Notes: generated by a model not told the origin, from the letters alone. DNA of 64,000 nt from Pseudomonas putida (GCF_026625125.1 NZ_CP113097.1:3596001-3660000); one strand, 5' to 3'; counted from the first letter of the stretch, positions 45,809 to 54,817 are shown. Made by a program: numbers and translations.

Positions 45809-46900
45809 ATGAGCGGATCGATTGTGGCGCGCATCAAGCTTGCGCGTGACGACTTCACCTTGGATGTCGACCTGCAACTGCCAGGGCGCGGCATCAGCGC
45901 CCTGTTCGGCCATTCCGGCTCGGGCAAAACCTCGTGCCTGCGCTGCCTGGCCGGCCTGGAAAGGGCCGCGAGCGCTTATATCGAGGTCAACGGTGAAGTC
46001 TGGGAAGACAGTGCGCGCAACTACTTCCAGGCGCCCCACCTGCGGCCGGTCGGCTACGTGTTTCAGGAGGCCAGCCTGTTCCCGCATTTGTCGGTGCGCG
46101 GCAACCTGGCGTTCGGCTGGCGGCGAATTGCACCAGACGAGCGCAAGGTCAACCTCGACCAAGCCTGCCAACTGCTGGGCATCGGCCACCTGCTCGAACG
46201 CAGACCGGCAACCCTGTCGGGCGGCGAGGCTCAGCGTGTGGGTATCGCCCGGGCGCTGCTCAGCAGCCCGCGCCTGTTATTGATGGATGAGCCCCTGGCC
46301 GCACTGGACGGGCCGCGCAAGCGCGAGATCCTGCCCTACCTGGAGCGCCTGCACGATGAACTGGACGTTCCTGTGATCTACGTCAGCCATGCCCAGGACG
46401 AAGTGGCGCGGCTGGCCGACCACCTGGTGCTGCTGGAGCAAGGCAGGGCAACGGCCAGCGGCCCGATTGGGCAAACCCTCGCGCGCCTGGACCTGTCGCT
46501 GGCCCAGGGCGACGATGCCGGCGCGGTATTAGAGGGCGTGGTGGTTGACCACGACGCCCATTACGGCTTGCTCGACCTGCGCCTGCCTGGCAGTCAAGCG
46601 CCGGTGCTACGCATTGCCCACCCGGCGCACGAAACGGGCAGCACCTTGCGGGTCAAGATTCAGGCCCGCGACGTCAGCCTGACGCTATCGCCAGATGGCG
46701 CCTCCAGCATCCTTAACCGGCTGGCCGTGCGGGTGCGTGACGTGCACCCGGCAGACAACCCGGCGCATGTGCTGGTCAGCCTGGATGCCGGCGGCAATGC
46801 CCTGCTGGCGCGCATCACCCGCTTCTCGGCGGACCAGCTCGGCCTGCATCCGGGGCAGGCGTTGATCGCGCAGATAAAGTCGGTAGCGCTATTGGGCTGA
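45809..46900 (+). CDS. modC: Molybdate ABC transporter ATP-binding protein ModC
   Basis: The 363-residue protein has an ABC ATPase domain with Walker A (GHSGSGKTS), the Q-loop ([13 protein letters not shown]), the signature [16 protein letters not shown] and Walker B ([11 protein letters not shown]). A C-terminal TOBE/mop domain (about 290-360) binds oxyanions. ATG 45809 lies 1 nt after the modB stop; a longer frame upstream overlaps modB and is not used. Confidence 0.95.
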   Translation: MSGSIVARIKLARDDFTLDVDLQLPGRGISALFGHSGSGKTSCLRCLAGLERAASAYIEVNGEVWEDSARNYFQAPHLRPVGYVFQEASLFPHLSVRGNLAFGWRRIAPDERKVNLDQACQLLGIGHLLERRPATLSGGEAQRVGIARALLSSPRLLLMDEPLAALDGPRKREILPYLERLHDELDVPVIYVSHAQDEVARLADHLVLLEQGRATASGPIGQTLARLDLSLAQGDDAGAVLEGVVVDHDAHYGLLDLRLPGSQAPVLRIAHPAHETGSTLRVKIQARDVSLTLSPDGASSILNRLAVRVRDVHPADNPAHVLVSLDAGGNALLARITRFSADQLGLHPGQALIAQIKSVALLG

Positions 46901-46957
46901 GCATCACTCGCGCGGCCGCTGTCCATTGATCAGTGACCTGATCGAGGCCTGCCGCCC

Positions 46958-47980
46958 ATGCTTGACTGCACCCTACCCGCCAGCCTGCATTACGTTGACG
47001 ATAGCCAGCCCGGCCTGAGCCGGCGCCGCTGGCGCGACCGTTTCATCTACCTCGATGCCCAAGGCCAGCGGGTGCGCGACAGCGAAACCCTGGCACGCAT
47101 CGCCGCCCTGGTGATCCCGCCAGCCTACACCGACGTGTGGATTTGCGCCGACCCGCAAGGCCACCTGCAAGCCACAGGGCGCGATGCGCGTGGCCGCAAG
47201 CAATACCGCTACCACGCCCAGTGGCGCGAGCTGCGCGATCAACACAAATATGGACGCATGCTGGCCTTCGCCCAGGCATTGCCCAAGCTTCGGGCACAGC
47301 TGGAGACCCACCTGGCGCGCCCGGGGCTGGACCGGGAGAAGGTAATGGCACTGGTGGTCAGCCTGCTGGACCACACACTGATCCGCATCGGCAACCAGCG
47401 CTATTTGCGCGACAACAAATCCTACGGCCTGACCACGCTGCGCAACCGCCATGTGAAGGTCGAGGGCAGCACCATCCGCTTCCAGTTCCGCGGCAAGCGC
47501 GGCGTGGAACACAATGTCACCCTGCGCGACCGACGCCTGGCCAACCTGCTCAAACGTTGCATGGAGCTGCCGGGCCAAGCGCTGTTCCAGTACCTGGACG
47601 AAGAAGGCCAGCGGCACAGCATTGGGTCCAGTGAGATCAACCAATTCCTGCAGCAACTGACCGGTGCCGATTTCACTGCCAAGGATTACCGCACCTGGGC
47701 AGGTAGCAGCCTGGCGCTGAGCCTGCTCAGGCCGCTGGCCTGGGAGCCGGAGAGCGAGGCCAAGCGCCAGGTTGCGAGTATCGTCAAGCAGGTGGCCGCG
47801 CGCCTGGGTAACACCCCGGCCGTATGCAGGCGCTGCTATATCCACCCTGCCGTGCTGGAGCATTACGCCTTGGGACGCCTGGCAGAGCTTCCTGGCCGCC
47901 GCGTGCGCAAGGGCCTTGATCCCGAAGAAGTGGCATTGCTGTTGTTTCTGCAGGCACTGGAGCAAGCACAAGCCAATTGA
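46958..47980 (+). CDS. DNA topoisomerase IB (poxvirus/bacterial type)
   Basis: The 340-residue enzyme relaxes supercoiled DNA by forming a 3'-phosphotyrosine. The N-terminal domain (RRWRDRFIYLDAQGQRV, RIAALVIPPAYTDVWIC, GRDARGRKQYRYH) and the catalytic region (RIGNQRYLRDNKSYGLTTLRNRHV, FRGKRGVEH, DYRTWAGS, then CYIHPAVLEHY with the active-site tyrosine near residue 295) match bacterial topoisomerase IB of the poxvirus type. It is monocistronic and lies 57 nt after modC. Confidence 0.93.
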   Translation: MLDCTLPASLHYVDDSQPGLSRRRWRDRFIYLDAQGQRVRDSETLARIAALVIPPAYTDVWICADPQGHLQATGRDARGRKQYRYHAQWRELRDQHKYGRMLAFAQALPKLRAQLETHLARPGLDREKVMALVVSLLDHTLIRIGNQRYLRDNKSYGLTTLRNRHVKVEGSTIRFQFRGKRGVEHNVTLRDRRLANLLKRCMELPGQALFQYLDEEGQRHSIGSSEINQFLQQLTGADFTAKDYRTWAGSSLALSLLRPLAWEPESEAKRQVASIVKQVAARLGNTPAVCRRCYIHPAVLEHYALGRLAELPGRRVRKGLDPEEVALLLFLQALEQAQAN

Positions 47981-48201
47981 ACGAGCCTATACCTGTAATC
48001 ATGCAGAGAAATTTCACATTAAGGTCGAAGCGCCCTATCCTTGCCACCGAGCACCTTCGCCGGACGCTTACCCGCGTTTCACCACGGCACCTGCAACTAA
48101 AGACACACAACAGAATTTGCTTTACGGGGAATTAATATCCGCCGAAAGCGTCTTTAATGAGAAGGAAGAGGGACAGGCTCCCACCACTGCGGCACTTGCC
48201 G

Positions 48202-48226
48202 GGTGGATTTCGATACCACCAAGGAG
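48202..48226 (+). promoter_or_regulatory. csrA leader hairpin with GGA motifs and Shine-Dalgarno
   Basis: A GGTGG/CCACC hairpin (48202-48220) exposes a GGA next to its 5' arm and ends directly before the Shine-Dalgarno AAGGAG (48221-48226). More GGA triplets lie upstream around 48161-48172. This is the layout of CsrA/Rsm autoregulatory binding sites. Confidence 0.5.
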
Positions 48227-48232
48227 AACTAC

Positions 48233-48430
48233 ATGCTGATACTCACCCGTAAGGTTGGCGAAAGCATCGTCATCAACGATGACATCAAAGTCACCATTCT
48301 GGGCGTCAAGGGGATGCAGGTGAGGATTGGCATTGATGCACCAAAGGATGTCCAGGTGCACCGTGAAGAAATCTTCAAGCGTATCCAGGCCGGTAGCCCA
48401 GCCCCGGAAAAGCACGACGATCAACACTGA
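48233..48430 (+). CDS. csrA: CsrA/Rsm-family RNA-binding regulator (RsmE-like)
   Basis: The 65-residue protein is a complete Csr[45 protein letters not shown] and FKRIQAG with RNA-contacting residues Leu4 and Arg44-like positions preserved. The acidic tail ([10 protein letters not shown]) suits the RsmE branch of Pseudomonas. It represses translation by binding GGA in leaders and is itself titrated by Rsm small RNAs. ATG 48233 follows AAGGAG with a six-base spacer. About 250 nt of leader and promoter separates it from topoisomerase IB. Confidence 0.93.
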   Translation: MLILTRKVGESIVINDDIKVTILGVKGMQVRIGIDAPKDVQVHREEIFKRIQAGSPAPEKHDDQH

Positions 48431-48492
48431 TTGCGACACTTCAAGCCGCACGGACGCGCTTGATCGATTGCGTACCTACCGCAGCCCGAGCC

Positions 48493-48846
48493 TCAGGCGC
48501 CAAGCAGCTCGCGCACTTTGGCGATCAACTTGTCCACGTCGAACGGTTTGTCGAACGCCGCAGCGAACAGCTCCGGGCGTCCTTGGCTGGCCTGCGCGCC
48601 ACTCATCAGGATCACAGGGAGGTCGGGCAACTGCAGCTCTTTGCGGATGGCCAGTACCAACTCTTCGCCGTTGAGCACCGGCATCATGTAGTCGGTGATC
48701 ACCAGATCCACGCGTTTTTCCTGTAACGCTTCCAGGGCCTTGCGCCCATTGCTCGCCTTTTCTACCAGAAAGCCTTCGTCCTCCAGGGCAAAGCCCAGGA
48801 TATCGGCGATCAGGTATTCGTCATCGACGATCAGAATAGTGTTCAT
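48493..48846 (-). CDS. Single-domain response regulator
   Basis: The 117-residue protein is a bare receiver domain with acidic pocket (ILIVDDE), phospho-acceptor Asp52 (LVITDYMMP), conserved Ser/Thr (ILMSGAQ) and Lys (FDKPFDV). It has no output domain. It is the third gene of a unit with a KaiC-like ATPase and a PAS histidine kinase, starting 10 nt after the KaiC gene, so it probably receives phosphate from that kinase. Confidence 0.88.
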   Translation of the reverse strand: MNTILIVDDEYLIADILGFALEDEGFLVEKASNGRKALEALQEKRVDLVITDYMMPVLNGEELVLAIRKELQLPDLPVILMSGAQASQGRPELFAAAFDKPFDVDKLIAKVRELLGA

Positions 48847-48856
48847 CCGCCGCCCT

Positions 48857-50302
48857 TCACCCGCTGCCTTGGGGCACGGGCGTACCCGAGAGCACACCGG
48901 ATGCGCCCTCGAAAGCCTTGTGCAGGTGAATGCCCTGTGGGCCGATATGCAACTCATGCAGCGCAGGGTCATGATGGCTGTCACGCACCTTGAGCACTGA
49001 CAACATGCGCCGCAGTTGCGAATCCAGTTCGACAAAACGCATCAATAACAGGTTATCGACGATGCTCGACAGGTCGGGGGCCGGGGCGGTGATTTCCGAG
49101 CCGAACAGGTCGCGCATCTCCCAGGTGAGCATGACGCTGACATCGCGTGCGCGCAGCTCGCCAGTCAGGGCGCGGAAAAACGCATTGAGCCGTGCCGGAT
49201 CAGTCGCCAGGCGGCTGAATGCGCCCAGGCTGTCGATCAGCACACGCTTGCTACCCTGCTGCTGGACTTGTTCCAACAGGCGGGCACCGACCTGGTCGAG
49301 CAAGCCCTCGGTCGTCGGCTGCCAGCTCAGTTGCAAAGCACCTTGCCGCTCCAGCGCGTCGAAGTCGTAACCCAAGGAAGCGGCCTTCAGGCGTACCCTG
49401 GCAGGTGTTTCATAGAAGCCGAAATGCAGCGCAGGGCTTTCGGCGGTTGCTGCGCCAAGAAAGGCCAGGCCCAGCGACGTCTTGCCTGCACCGGAGGGGC
49501 CCATCAACAAACTCACCGAACCACTGGCCAGCCCGCCGCCCAACATTTCGTCCAGCGCGGTTACGCCCGAGGTCACCTGGCTCAGCGTGGCCGAACCCAA
49601 CTGGCTGGGGTGGCTGTACAGCGCTTCCAGGCGCGGGTAAACATGGATCCCGTCCTCGTCGATCAGGCATTCATGGCGCCCGGACAGTGCCCCGCTACCC
49701 CGCGTCTTGCGCAGTTGCACATGGCGCACGGCGCGGCTACCCAGCAACTGTTCCCCCAGTTCGATCACGCCATCGACCATGGTGTGCTCGGGGCTGCCTT
49801 CATCGAGCCGGGCACTGGTCAGCAGCAGCACGGTACAGCCGGCAAAAGCGGCATGCCCCTGCAGTTCAGAAACGAACTTCTTGGTATCCAGTGTGGTTTC
49901 CGCGCGGACCCTGGCATTGAGCAGGCCGTCGACGATCAGCAGGCTGGCTTGCTGCCGGGCAATTTCCTGGCGGAGCAATTTGACCACCGCATCGAGCCCC
50001 TCCTTTTCGAGGGTATCGAAGGCACTGACGAACTGGATCTGGTCACCGATCAGCGCCGAGTCGAAGAACCCCATGGTCGCCAGATACTGAAAAAGCCGTT
50101 CATGGGACTCGCTGAGCAGGGTGGCAACCAACACTCGTCCACCCGTACGTACATGACCACATGCCAACTGGTTGGCGAGGATGGTCTTGCCCGCGCCAGG
50201 TGGGCCCTGAACGATGTAGGAGCCGCCTGTGACCAGGCCGCCCTTGAGCAAGGCATCGAGCCCTTCGATCCCCGTCAACAGCCGCTTGAGTGCCTGAACC
50301 AT
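48857..50302 (-). CDS. KaiC-like double RecA-domain ATPase
   Basis: The 481-residue protein has two KaiC/RadA domains with Walker A motifs GPPGAGKT (about residue 34) and GPSGAGKT (about 268). Typical segments are RLLTGIEGLDALLKGGL at the start of the first and VTSGVTALDEMLGGGL at the start of the second. It resembles cyanobacterial KaiC in architecture but KaiA and KaiB are absent. Non-cyanobacterial KaiC proteins work with kinases and receivers in stress adaptation. Upstream by 5 nt is the histidine kinase gene and downstream the receiver gene, which forms a compact signalling unit. Confidence 0.9.
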   Translation of the reverse strand: MVQALKRLLTGIEGLDALLKGGLVTGGSYIVQGPPGAGKTILANQLACGHVRTGGRVLVATLLSESHERLFQYLATMGFFDSALIGDQIQFVSAFDTLEKEGLDAVVKLLRQEIARQQASLLIVDGLLNARVRAETTLDTKKFVSELQGHAAFAGCTVLLLTSARLDEGSPEHTMVDGVIELGEQLLGSRAVRHVQLRKTRGSGALSGRHECLIDEDGIHVYPRLEALYSHPSQLGSATLSQVTSGVTALDEMLGGGLASGSVSLLMGPSGAGKTSLGLAFLGAATAESPALHFGFYETPARVRLKAASLGYDFDALERQGALQLSWQPTTEGLLDQVGARLLEQVQQQGSKRVLIDSLGAFSRLATDPARLNAFFRALTGELRARDVSVMLTWEMRDLFGSEITAPAPDLSSIVDNLLLMRFVELDSQLRRMLSVLKVRDSHHDPALHELHIGPQGIHLHKAFEGASGVLSGTPVPQGSG

Positions 50303-50307
50303 GGGAG

Positions 50308-51468
50308 TTACCTGTGGGGTTGAGGAGCCGCAGCGTGCTCCGACGCCGGCAGGTAAAGGCGCATGCAGGTGCCCTTGCCGACCGTACTTTGCACCGTGAT
50401 TGCGCCGTTGCTTTGCTTGGCAAAGCCGTAGGCCTGACTGAGCCCGAGACCTGTACCCTTGCCAAAAGGCTTGGTGGTGAAAAATGGCTCGAAGATGCGT
50501 GGCAGCACTTGGGAGTCGATGCCAGCGCCGGAGTCGCGCACTTCAAAGCACACGAACGTGCCGTGCAGCCCGTCTACTTCGCCCGTGAGCTCGACCGCAT
50601 CAAGCGCAATACAGATTGTACCGCGCTCACTGACGGCATCGCGGGCATTGAACAGCAAATTGAGCAGTACCATCTGCAACTGCCCGGCATCCACCTCGAT
50701 CACGGGCAAGTCAGGTTGCAGGTGCTCTTGCAGTTCGATATCGCTCGGCAAGGCGTGCTCCAGCAAACTGCGCGTGGAAGCCAGTACCGTAGCGGGCGCC
50801 ACCACCGTGACATCCATCTGCCGATGCCTGGCGAACGTCAGCAGTTGCTGCGTCAGCTCGGTACCACGCTGGCCTGCATCCAGAATGTGCTCCAGCATAC
50901 GCTGCACGCGCACGGGGTCCGGGCTGTTCAGTGCCAGCTTGGCCGAACTCATGATGATGGTGAGCAGGTTGTTGAAGTCGTGCGCCAATCCGCCGGTCAA
51001 TTGGCCCAGCGCCTCGAGCTTTTGCGCCTGGAACAGCTGGGCACGCATGGCGTCCAGCTGCAAGGCCGATTCGCGTCGGTCGGTAATATCGCGCGTGACC
51101 TTGGCCAGGCCAATGATGTGTCCCAGATCATCGCGGATCACATCGAGGGCGGCCAACGCCCAGAATTGCGTACCGTCCTTGCGTACCCGCCAACCCTCAT
51201 CTTGCGCCACGCCCAGCTCGAGGGCTTGCTTGAGCAGATAGTCAGGGCGCCCTTCAGCGCGGTCTTGGGGCGTGAAGAACAGCGAGAAATGCCGGCCTAC
51301 CACCTCGTCGGCACGGTAGCCCTTGATCCGTTCGGCGCCGGCATTCCACGACACCACGTGACCAGAAGGGTCGAGCATGTAAATGGCATAGTCCACCACA
51401 GCCTGCACCAGCTGCTCGTAGCGGTTGGCGGTCATTGCAGGCGGGGCGATGCAGTCGGCTGAAACCAT
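50308..51468 (-). CDS. PAS-domain hybrid-free histidine kinase
   Basis: The 386-residue soluble kinase has a PAS/PAC domain (AIYMLDPSGHVVSWNAGAERIKGY, residues about 29-52, ending in VTRDITDRRE), a HisKA dimerisation domain with the phospho-acceptor His163 in GGLAHDFNNLL, and a HATPase domain (LLFNARDAV, DSGAGID, GKGTGLGLSQ). No receiver or membrane segment is present, so it senses a cytosolic signal, possibly redox or light through PAS. It heads the kinase-KaiC-receiver operon. Confidence 0.9.
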   Translation of the reverse strand: MVSADCIAPPAMTANRYEQLVQAVVDYAIYMLDPSGHVVSWNAGAERIKGYRADEVVGRHFSLFFTPQDRAEGRPDYLLKQALELGVAQDEGWRVRKDGTQFWALAALDVIRDDLGHIIGLAKVTRDITDRRESALQLDAMRAQLFQAQKLEALGQLTGGLAHDFNNLLTIIMSSAKLALNSPDPVRVQRMLEHILDAGQRGTELTQQLLTFARHRQMDVTVVAPATVLASTRSLLEHALPSDIELQEHLQPDLPVIEVDAGQLQMVLLNLLFNARDAVSERGTICIALDAVELTGEVDGLHGTFVCFEVRDSGAGIDSQVLPRIFEPFFTTKPFGKGTGLGLSQAYGFAKQSNGAITVQSTVGKGTCMRLYLPASEHAAAPQPHR

Positions 51469-51944
51469 GCAAACTCCACAGGCACAGCGGTTGGGCGGTA
51501 ATGAGTGCGGCCAGCGTAGCCCCGGGCATGGGCGAACGATGCACCCGTTAGCACGATGATGGCTGGCGAGGTACGCAGACGCTGCACTTATTGGATCCAG
51601 TAAGGAACGGCACAGTGGCCTAATGACAGCGAGGTGTCAATCGCCTGTGCAAATGCCACCCACTTCTTAGATCATAGGCGCTATGGTTGACTCAACTATA
51701 ACAATGGGTTATATGGCGCGCCTGATTAGCAGCGCCTTCTGCTCAGAGGCGTGCCGGGTTCAAGCGTGCGAGTGCGGTGGAGTTGGTATATACAGCAGAC
51801 TTAAATCTGCTTTTTGACACGATCGTGTCCCGGGAAGTGGTGCAACTGAACCAGCCGAAGGCGCCCTGCGGGCGAAAGAGGATGGTCATCGTGGTTCTTG
51901 GCTAACGTTTAGTTTGCGAAGAAACACTCACCAGAGAAACCACG
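51469..51944. other. Gene-free border region with tRNA-Leu-like and IS-end sequence
   Basis: These 476 nt hold the promoter of the histidine kinase operon at the left, then a stretch where base composition starts to fall. A tRNA-Leu-like fragment lies at 51771-51810. From about 51831 the sequence (GGGAAGTGGTGCAACTGAACC) looks like the left inverted repeat and leader of the IS256-type element. No coding frame is convincing. Confidence 0.5.
51771..51810 (+). pseudogene. Degenerate tRNA-Leu(TAA)-like 5' half
   Basis: The segment resembles the D-arm and anticodon arm of a leucine tRNA (TGGAGTTGGTATA, then GCAGA-CTTAAA-TCTGC). The anticodon stem is perfect, but the loop has six rather than seven bases, and neither acceptor nor T arm follows. 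A T-arm-like GTGCCGGGTTCAAG lies upstream at 51751-51764 instead. It is a remnant or a chance likeness, not a working tRNA. tRNA-Leu genes are frequent island integration sites. Confidence 0.35.
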
Positions 51945-52343
51945 ATGACCAAGCCCACTATCGCACTGACCGAGTTGGTTGATAAAGGGACAGACGCTGA
52001 TCTGCTCAAGCAAATGATCCAGTTTGTTGCCCAGCGCATGATGGAGTTCGACGTCGAGGGCCTGTGCGGCGCGGGCTTCGATGTCAAAAGCCCAGACCGG
52101 ACAAATAGCGGTAATGGCTACCGCGATCGTCTTTGGGAGACCCGCGCAGGCGACGTCGACCTTAAGATTCTCAAGCTGCGCCAGGGCAGCTATTTCTCTG
52201 GTTTCCTTGAACCTCGACGCACCGCTGAGAAAGCCATGGCGGCGGTCATCCAGGAGGCCTACATCCAAGGCGTTTCAACGCGTTCGGTGGACGAGCTAGT
52301 CAAGGCCATGGGCATGACCGGTATCATACAAAACCAAATATAA
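51945..52343 (+). pseudogene. IS256-family transposase, N-terminal remnant
   Basis: The 132-residue frame matches the start of IS256/Mutator-type transposases ([64 protein letters not shown]). Similarity ends after MGMTGI at about 52322, where foreign sequence continues to a stop. About two thirds of the gene, including the last two acidic catalytic residues and the right inverted repeat, is missing. It marks the left end of the A+T-richer region. Confidence 0.88.
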
Positions 52344-52365
52344 CTTTAAGGACTACTCAGGGACT

Positions 52366-52818
52366 TTACTCACTCGCACTATCAATCCCGTAATCCAGGC
52401 ATTGAATGCCGGTGTCCAAGATGTCGTGCAAAATCGCGACGGTCTCTAATCCGAGTTTGTCATTGAGGGCATCTTGAGCTTGCTTCCAAGCCCTCTGGCC
52501 CTCGGCCTGCTTAGCTCGGCCTGCCTCAGTGGCTACCACAACGCGACTCCGGGCGTCCTTTCCCGGCTGAATTTCAATCCACCCATGTGCCACTAATGGC
52601 TGAGTGTTGCGGGTCAGCGTCGACGCATCCATTTGCATGCTTCTAGCGAGATCACCTGGACGGATTGGGCCAAGCCTTACGACATAGGACAGCAATGCGT
52701 ACTGAGTATTTTTCAAACCGGTCGCAGCGACGTAGCCATCGTAATGCCGAGTCACCATTCGCGTCAGTTGCCTGAGCTTCAGGTTGGTACAGCCTTGAGG
52801 CTTCCGGATGTTTTCCAT
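52366..52818 (-). CDS. MarR-family transcriptional regulator 1
   Basis: The 150-residue protein has the MarR winged helix (YALLSYVVRLGPIRPGDLARSMQMDASTLTRNTQPLVAHGWIEI, then DARSRVVVATEAG). The N-terminus CTNLKLRQLTRMVTRHYD is typical of a MarR subgroup with a possible reactive cysteine. ATG 52818 was chosen, although a GTG fifteen bases earlier cannot be excluded and no strong ribosome-binding site is seen. Palindromes TACAACAGTTGTA and GTTGTATATGCAAC lie just upstream and recur near the thioesterase gene at 54.6 kb, suggesting autoregulation and control of that gene. It ends 23 nt from the IS remnant's stop. Confidence 0.85.
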   Translation of the reverse strand: MENIRKPQGCTNLKLRQLTRMVTRHYDGYVAATGLKNTQYALLSYVVRLGPIRPGDLARSMQMDASTLTRNTQPLVAHGWIEIQPGKDARSRVVVATEAGRAKQAEGQRAWKQAQDALNDKLGLETVAILHDILDTGIQCLDYGIDSASE

Positions 52819-52841
52819 GAGACAGACTTGCACCTACAACA

Positions 52842-52855
52842 GTTGTATATGCAAC
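52842..52855. promoter_or_regulatory. MarR-type operator GTTGTATATGCAAC
   Basis: A 14-bp palindrome with one mismatched pair lies 24 bp before the MarR 1 start, overlapping a second palindrome TACAACAGTTGTA (52835-52847). The core TTGYATATGCAA is shared with the sites at 54629 and, more loosely, 59362. Confidence 0.6.
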
Positions 52856-52922
52856 CATATCCCAAAGCGCCTTAGCCAACAAGCAACATCTGGCTGACAA
52901 ACACCTTGGGACACCTGAAAGC

Positions 52923-53909
52923 TTACTTTCCACCCCACACAACCGGCGTTCTTGCTGGAGCGGCTGGATTCAAACTGCTCACGACATCCAAGCGATCAAT
53001 CTGCTCCGGAGTCATGTGCAAGTTCAGGGCGGCAAGGTTATCGACAAGGTGAGACAGCGACCGTGGCCCGATGATTGGTACTGAGCCGTGAGTACCTGCC
53101 CAGGCGAGTGCAACTTGGCCTGGAGTGGTGCCCAGCTCCTCGGCGATCTTGATCACGGTGTCCAGCACCTCAGTTCTCTGAGTCGAGTTTTCAGGCTGGA
53201 ACGCTTTCCCGCCAAGCGCTTCCGCACGCCCCGCTTCGCCTTTTCGGTATTTCCCGGTCAGCAACCCTCCGCCCAGAGGCGACCACGTCACCATGCCCAA
53301 GTTGAAGGCTTGGGAAGCAGGGAAAATATCGGCCTCGGGCTCGCGGCGTACCAGGCTGTGCTCGAACTGAACCGCAGCTATCGGCAGGGAGCGGGTCAGC
53401 TCAGCAATCGTCACAGCCCTCGAGAGCTGCCATGCAGAGAAATTCGACAACCCGGCGTACAGAATCTTGCCGGCCCGGGCGAGATCATCGAGGCCACGCA
53501 GGATTTCATCCAGAGACGTCACACCGTCCGGATGATGCACCCAATACATGTCGATTCGATCCGTCCCCAGGCGCTTGAGGCTTGCTTCGACCGACGCAAC
53601 CATGGCCTTACGGCTATTGCCCGTCACCAGGCGGTTAGCATTGGGGTTAGCACCGTTTGTGTACTTTGTGGCCAACACAAAATCTTCGCGGCGACCTTTC
53701 AGCAGCTCGCCTACAAGCTCTTCTGATTGGCCAAACTGGTAGATGTCAGCAGTATCAATGAAATTGCCACCCGCCTCTGCATAAGCGTTAAAGAGGCCCT
53801 TGCTGGCTTCTGGATCAGCCCCATGCCCCCAGCCCGTGCCGAAATTACCAGTTCCCAGGGATACCTGGGATACCCGCAACCCAGTATTTCCAAATGCAAC
53901 GTACTTCAT
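52923..53909 (-). CDS. Aldo/keto reductase
   Basis: The 328-residue NADPH-dependent TIM-barrel reductase has the family tetrad region (NFIDTADIYQFGQSEELVGELL, ATKYTNG), the catalytic HHPDG segment near residue 130, and the cofactor-binding VPIIGPRSLSHLVDNLAAL. It is in the YajO/voltage-gated potassium channel beta-like group acting on aldehydes. ATG 53909 follows GGAG with a seven-base spacer. It lies upstream of MarR 1 on the same strand with a gap holding the operator, and may belong to the same regulon. Confidence 0.9.
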   Translation of the reverse strand: MKYVAFGNTGLRVSQVSLGTGNFGTGWGHGADPEASKGLFNAYAEAGGNFIDTADIYQFGQSEELVGELLKGRREDFVLATKYTNGANPNANRLVTGNSRKAMVASVEASLKRLGTDRIDMYWVHHPDGVTSLDEILRGLDDLARAGKILYAGLSNFSAWQLSRAVTIAELTRSLPIAAVQFEHSLVRREPEADIFPASQAFNLGMVTWSPLGGGLLTGKYRKGEAGRAEALGGKAFQPENSTQRTEVLDTVIKIAEELGTTPGQVALAWAGTHGSVPIIGPRSLSHLVDNLAALNLHMTPEQIDRLDVVSSLNPAAPARTPVVWGGK

Positions 53910-54077
53910 ATTCAAACTCCGATTCCAGAACTGACTATATCCAATGCCCCAGAGCAGTTAACTTTGAGGCAGTCAAAAAGGTGCAGAAAAACGCTCCGCT
54001 CAAAGCTAAGCTCCAAGCTGTTGAGGTTCTTCCTTTAACTACACACGTAAAAGCGGGTGAACTCAGCCCGCCGAAAA

Positions 54078-54608
54078 TCAGGCGCGATAATCGAATATCA
54101 AACACGTGGTAGTAGCATGCGCATAAAGCTTGCCGTCTGGGCCAATAATTCGGCCCTCCGCTATCGCGACCTGTCGCCCCACCTGGATGACCTTCCCTTC
54201 TGCACGCACCACCGCGACATCAGCAGTCAGGGCCCGCACCATGTTCACCTTGAGCTCCAGGGTCGTATAAGCCTTCCCTGCAGGTAGCGTGGTGTGGATC
54301 GCACACCCAACCGCTGAATCGAGAATCGTTGCGTACCAGCCTCCATGAACCGTTCCCATGGGGTTGTAGTGCCGCACCTGCGGGCGGCCCTGAAAAACAG
54401 CCTCACCTGGGCTCATCTGTATCGGTATGAAGCTGAGGGTGTCTCCCATCGGTGGCTGTGGGAGCTCACCATCGAAAATCGCGTTGAACATCTCCATACC
54501 GGAACGACTAGCGACCTCTTCGGCGGATGCCACGCCAGGAGATCTGAGGCGAACTCGGACCCTCTCCTCCTCAGCAAGCCAGCGAACACTCTCGTCGAAT
54601 CCTCCCAT
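54078..54608 (-). CDS. PaaI-family hotdog thioesterase 1
   Basis: The 176-residue protein has the PaaI hotdog core with the catalytic loop RHYNPMGTVHGGWYATILDSAVGCAIHTTL (residues about 82-110) and TTLELKVNMVRAL. It hydrolyses an acyl- or aryl-CoA. About 65 extra N-terminal residues precede the core. ATG 54608 was chosen over the adjacent GTG because GGGGGTG precedes it. Palindromes 21 to 47 bp upstream resemble those at MarR 1. Confidence 0.85.
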   Translation of the reverse strand: MGGFDESVRWLAEEERVRVRLRSPGVASAEEVASRSGMEMFNAIFDGELPQPPMGDTLSFIPIQMSPGEAVFQGRPQVRHYNPMGTVHGGWYATILDSAVGCAIHTTLPAGKAYTTLELKVNMVRALTADVAVVRAEGKVIQVGRQVAIAEGRIIGPDGKLYAHATTTCLIFDYRA

Positions 54609-54628
54609 CACACCCCCTTAGCAAACAG

Positions 54629-54655
54629 TTGCATATGCAAACGTTGTAGATACAA
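54629..54655. promoter_or_regulatory. Pair of MarR-type palindromes TTGCATATGCAA and TTGTAGATACAA
   Basis: Two palindromes (54629-54640, perfect; 54644-54655, all but the central pair) lie between the divergent thioesterase 1 gene and the exporter pseudogene. They resemble the sites at 52835-52855 in sequence and doubling. Confidence 0.62.
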
Positions 54656-54817
54656 TAATCTAGTATGATCGCCTCAGCAAACCCCTGCTTGGTCCGAGCC
54701 GCGAGAAATCGCGGCATTCGTAACTGCACGAACACCGCGCTCATGGACAGCCCTGAAGCTTTTCAAGGCCGCCTTCAAGACGAGGTACAGAATTCATTTG
54801 CTAGAAATGAACAGCAC

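Noticed and set aside
51771..51810. A functional tRNA-Leu gene
   Set aside because: The anticodon loop is one base short and there is no acceptor stem or downstream T arm.
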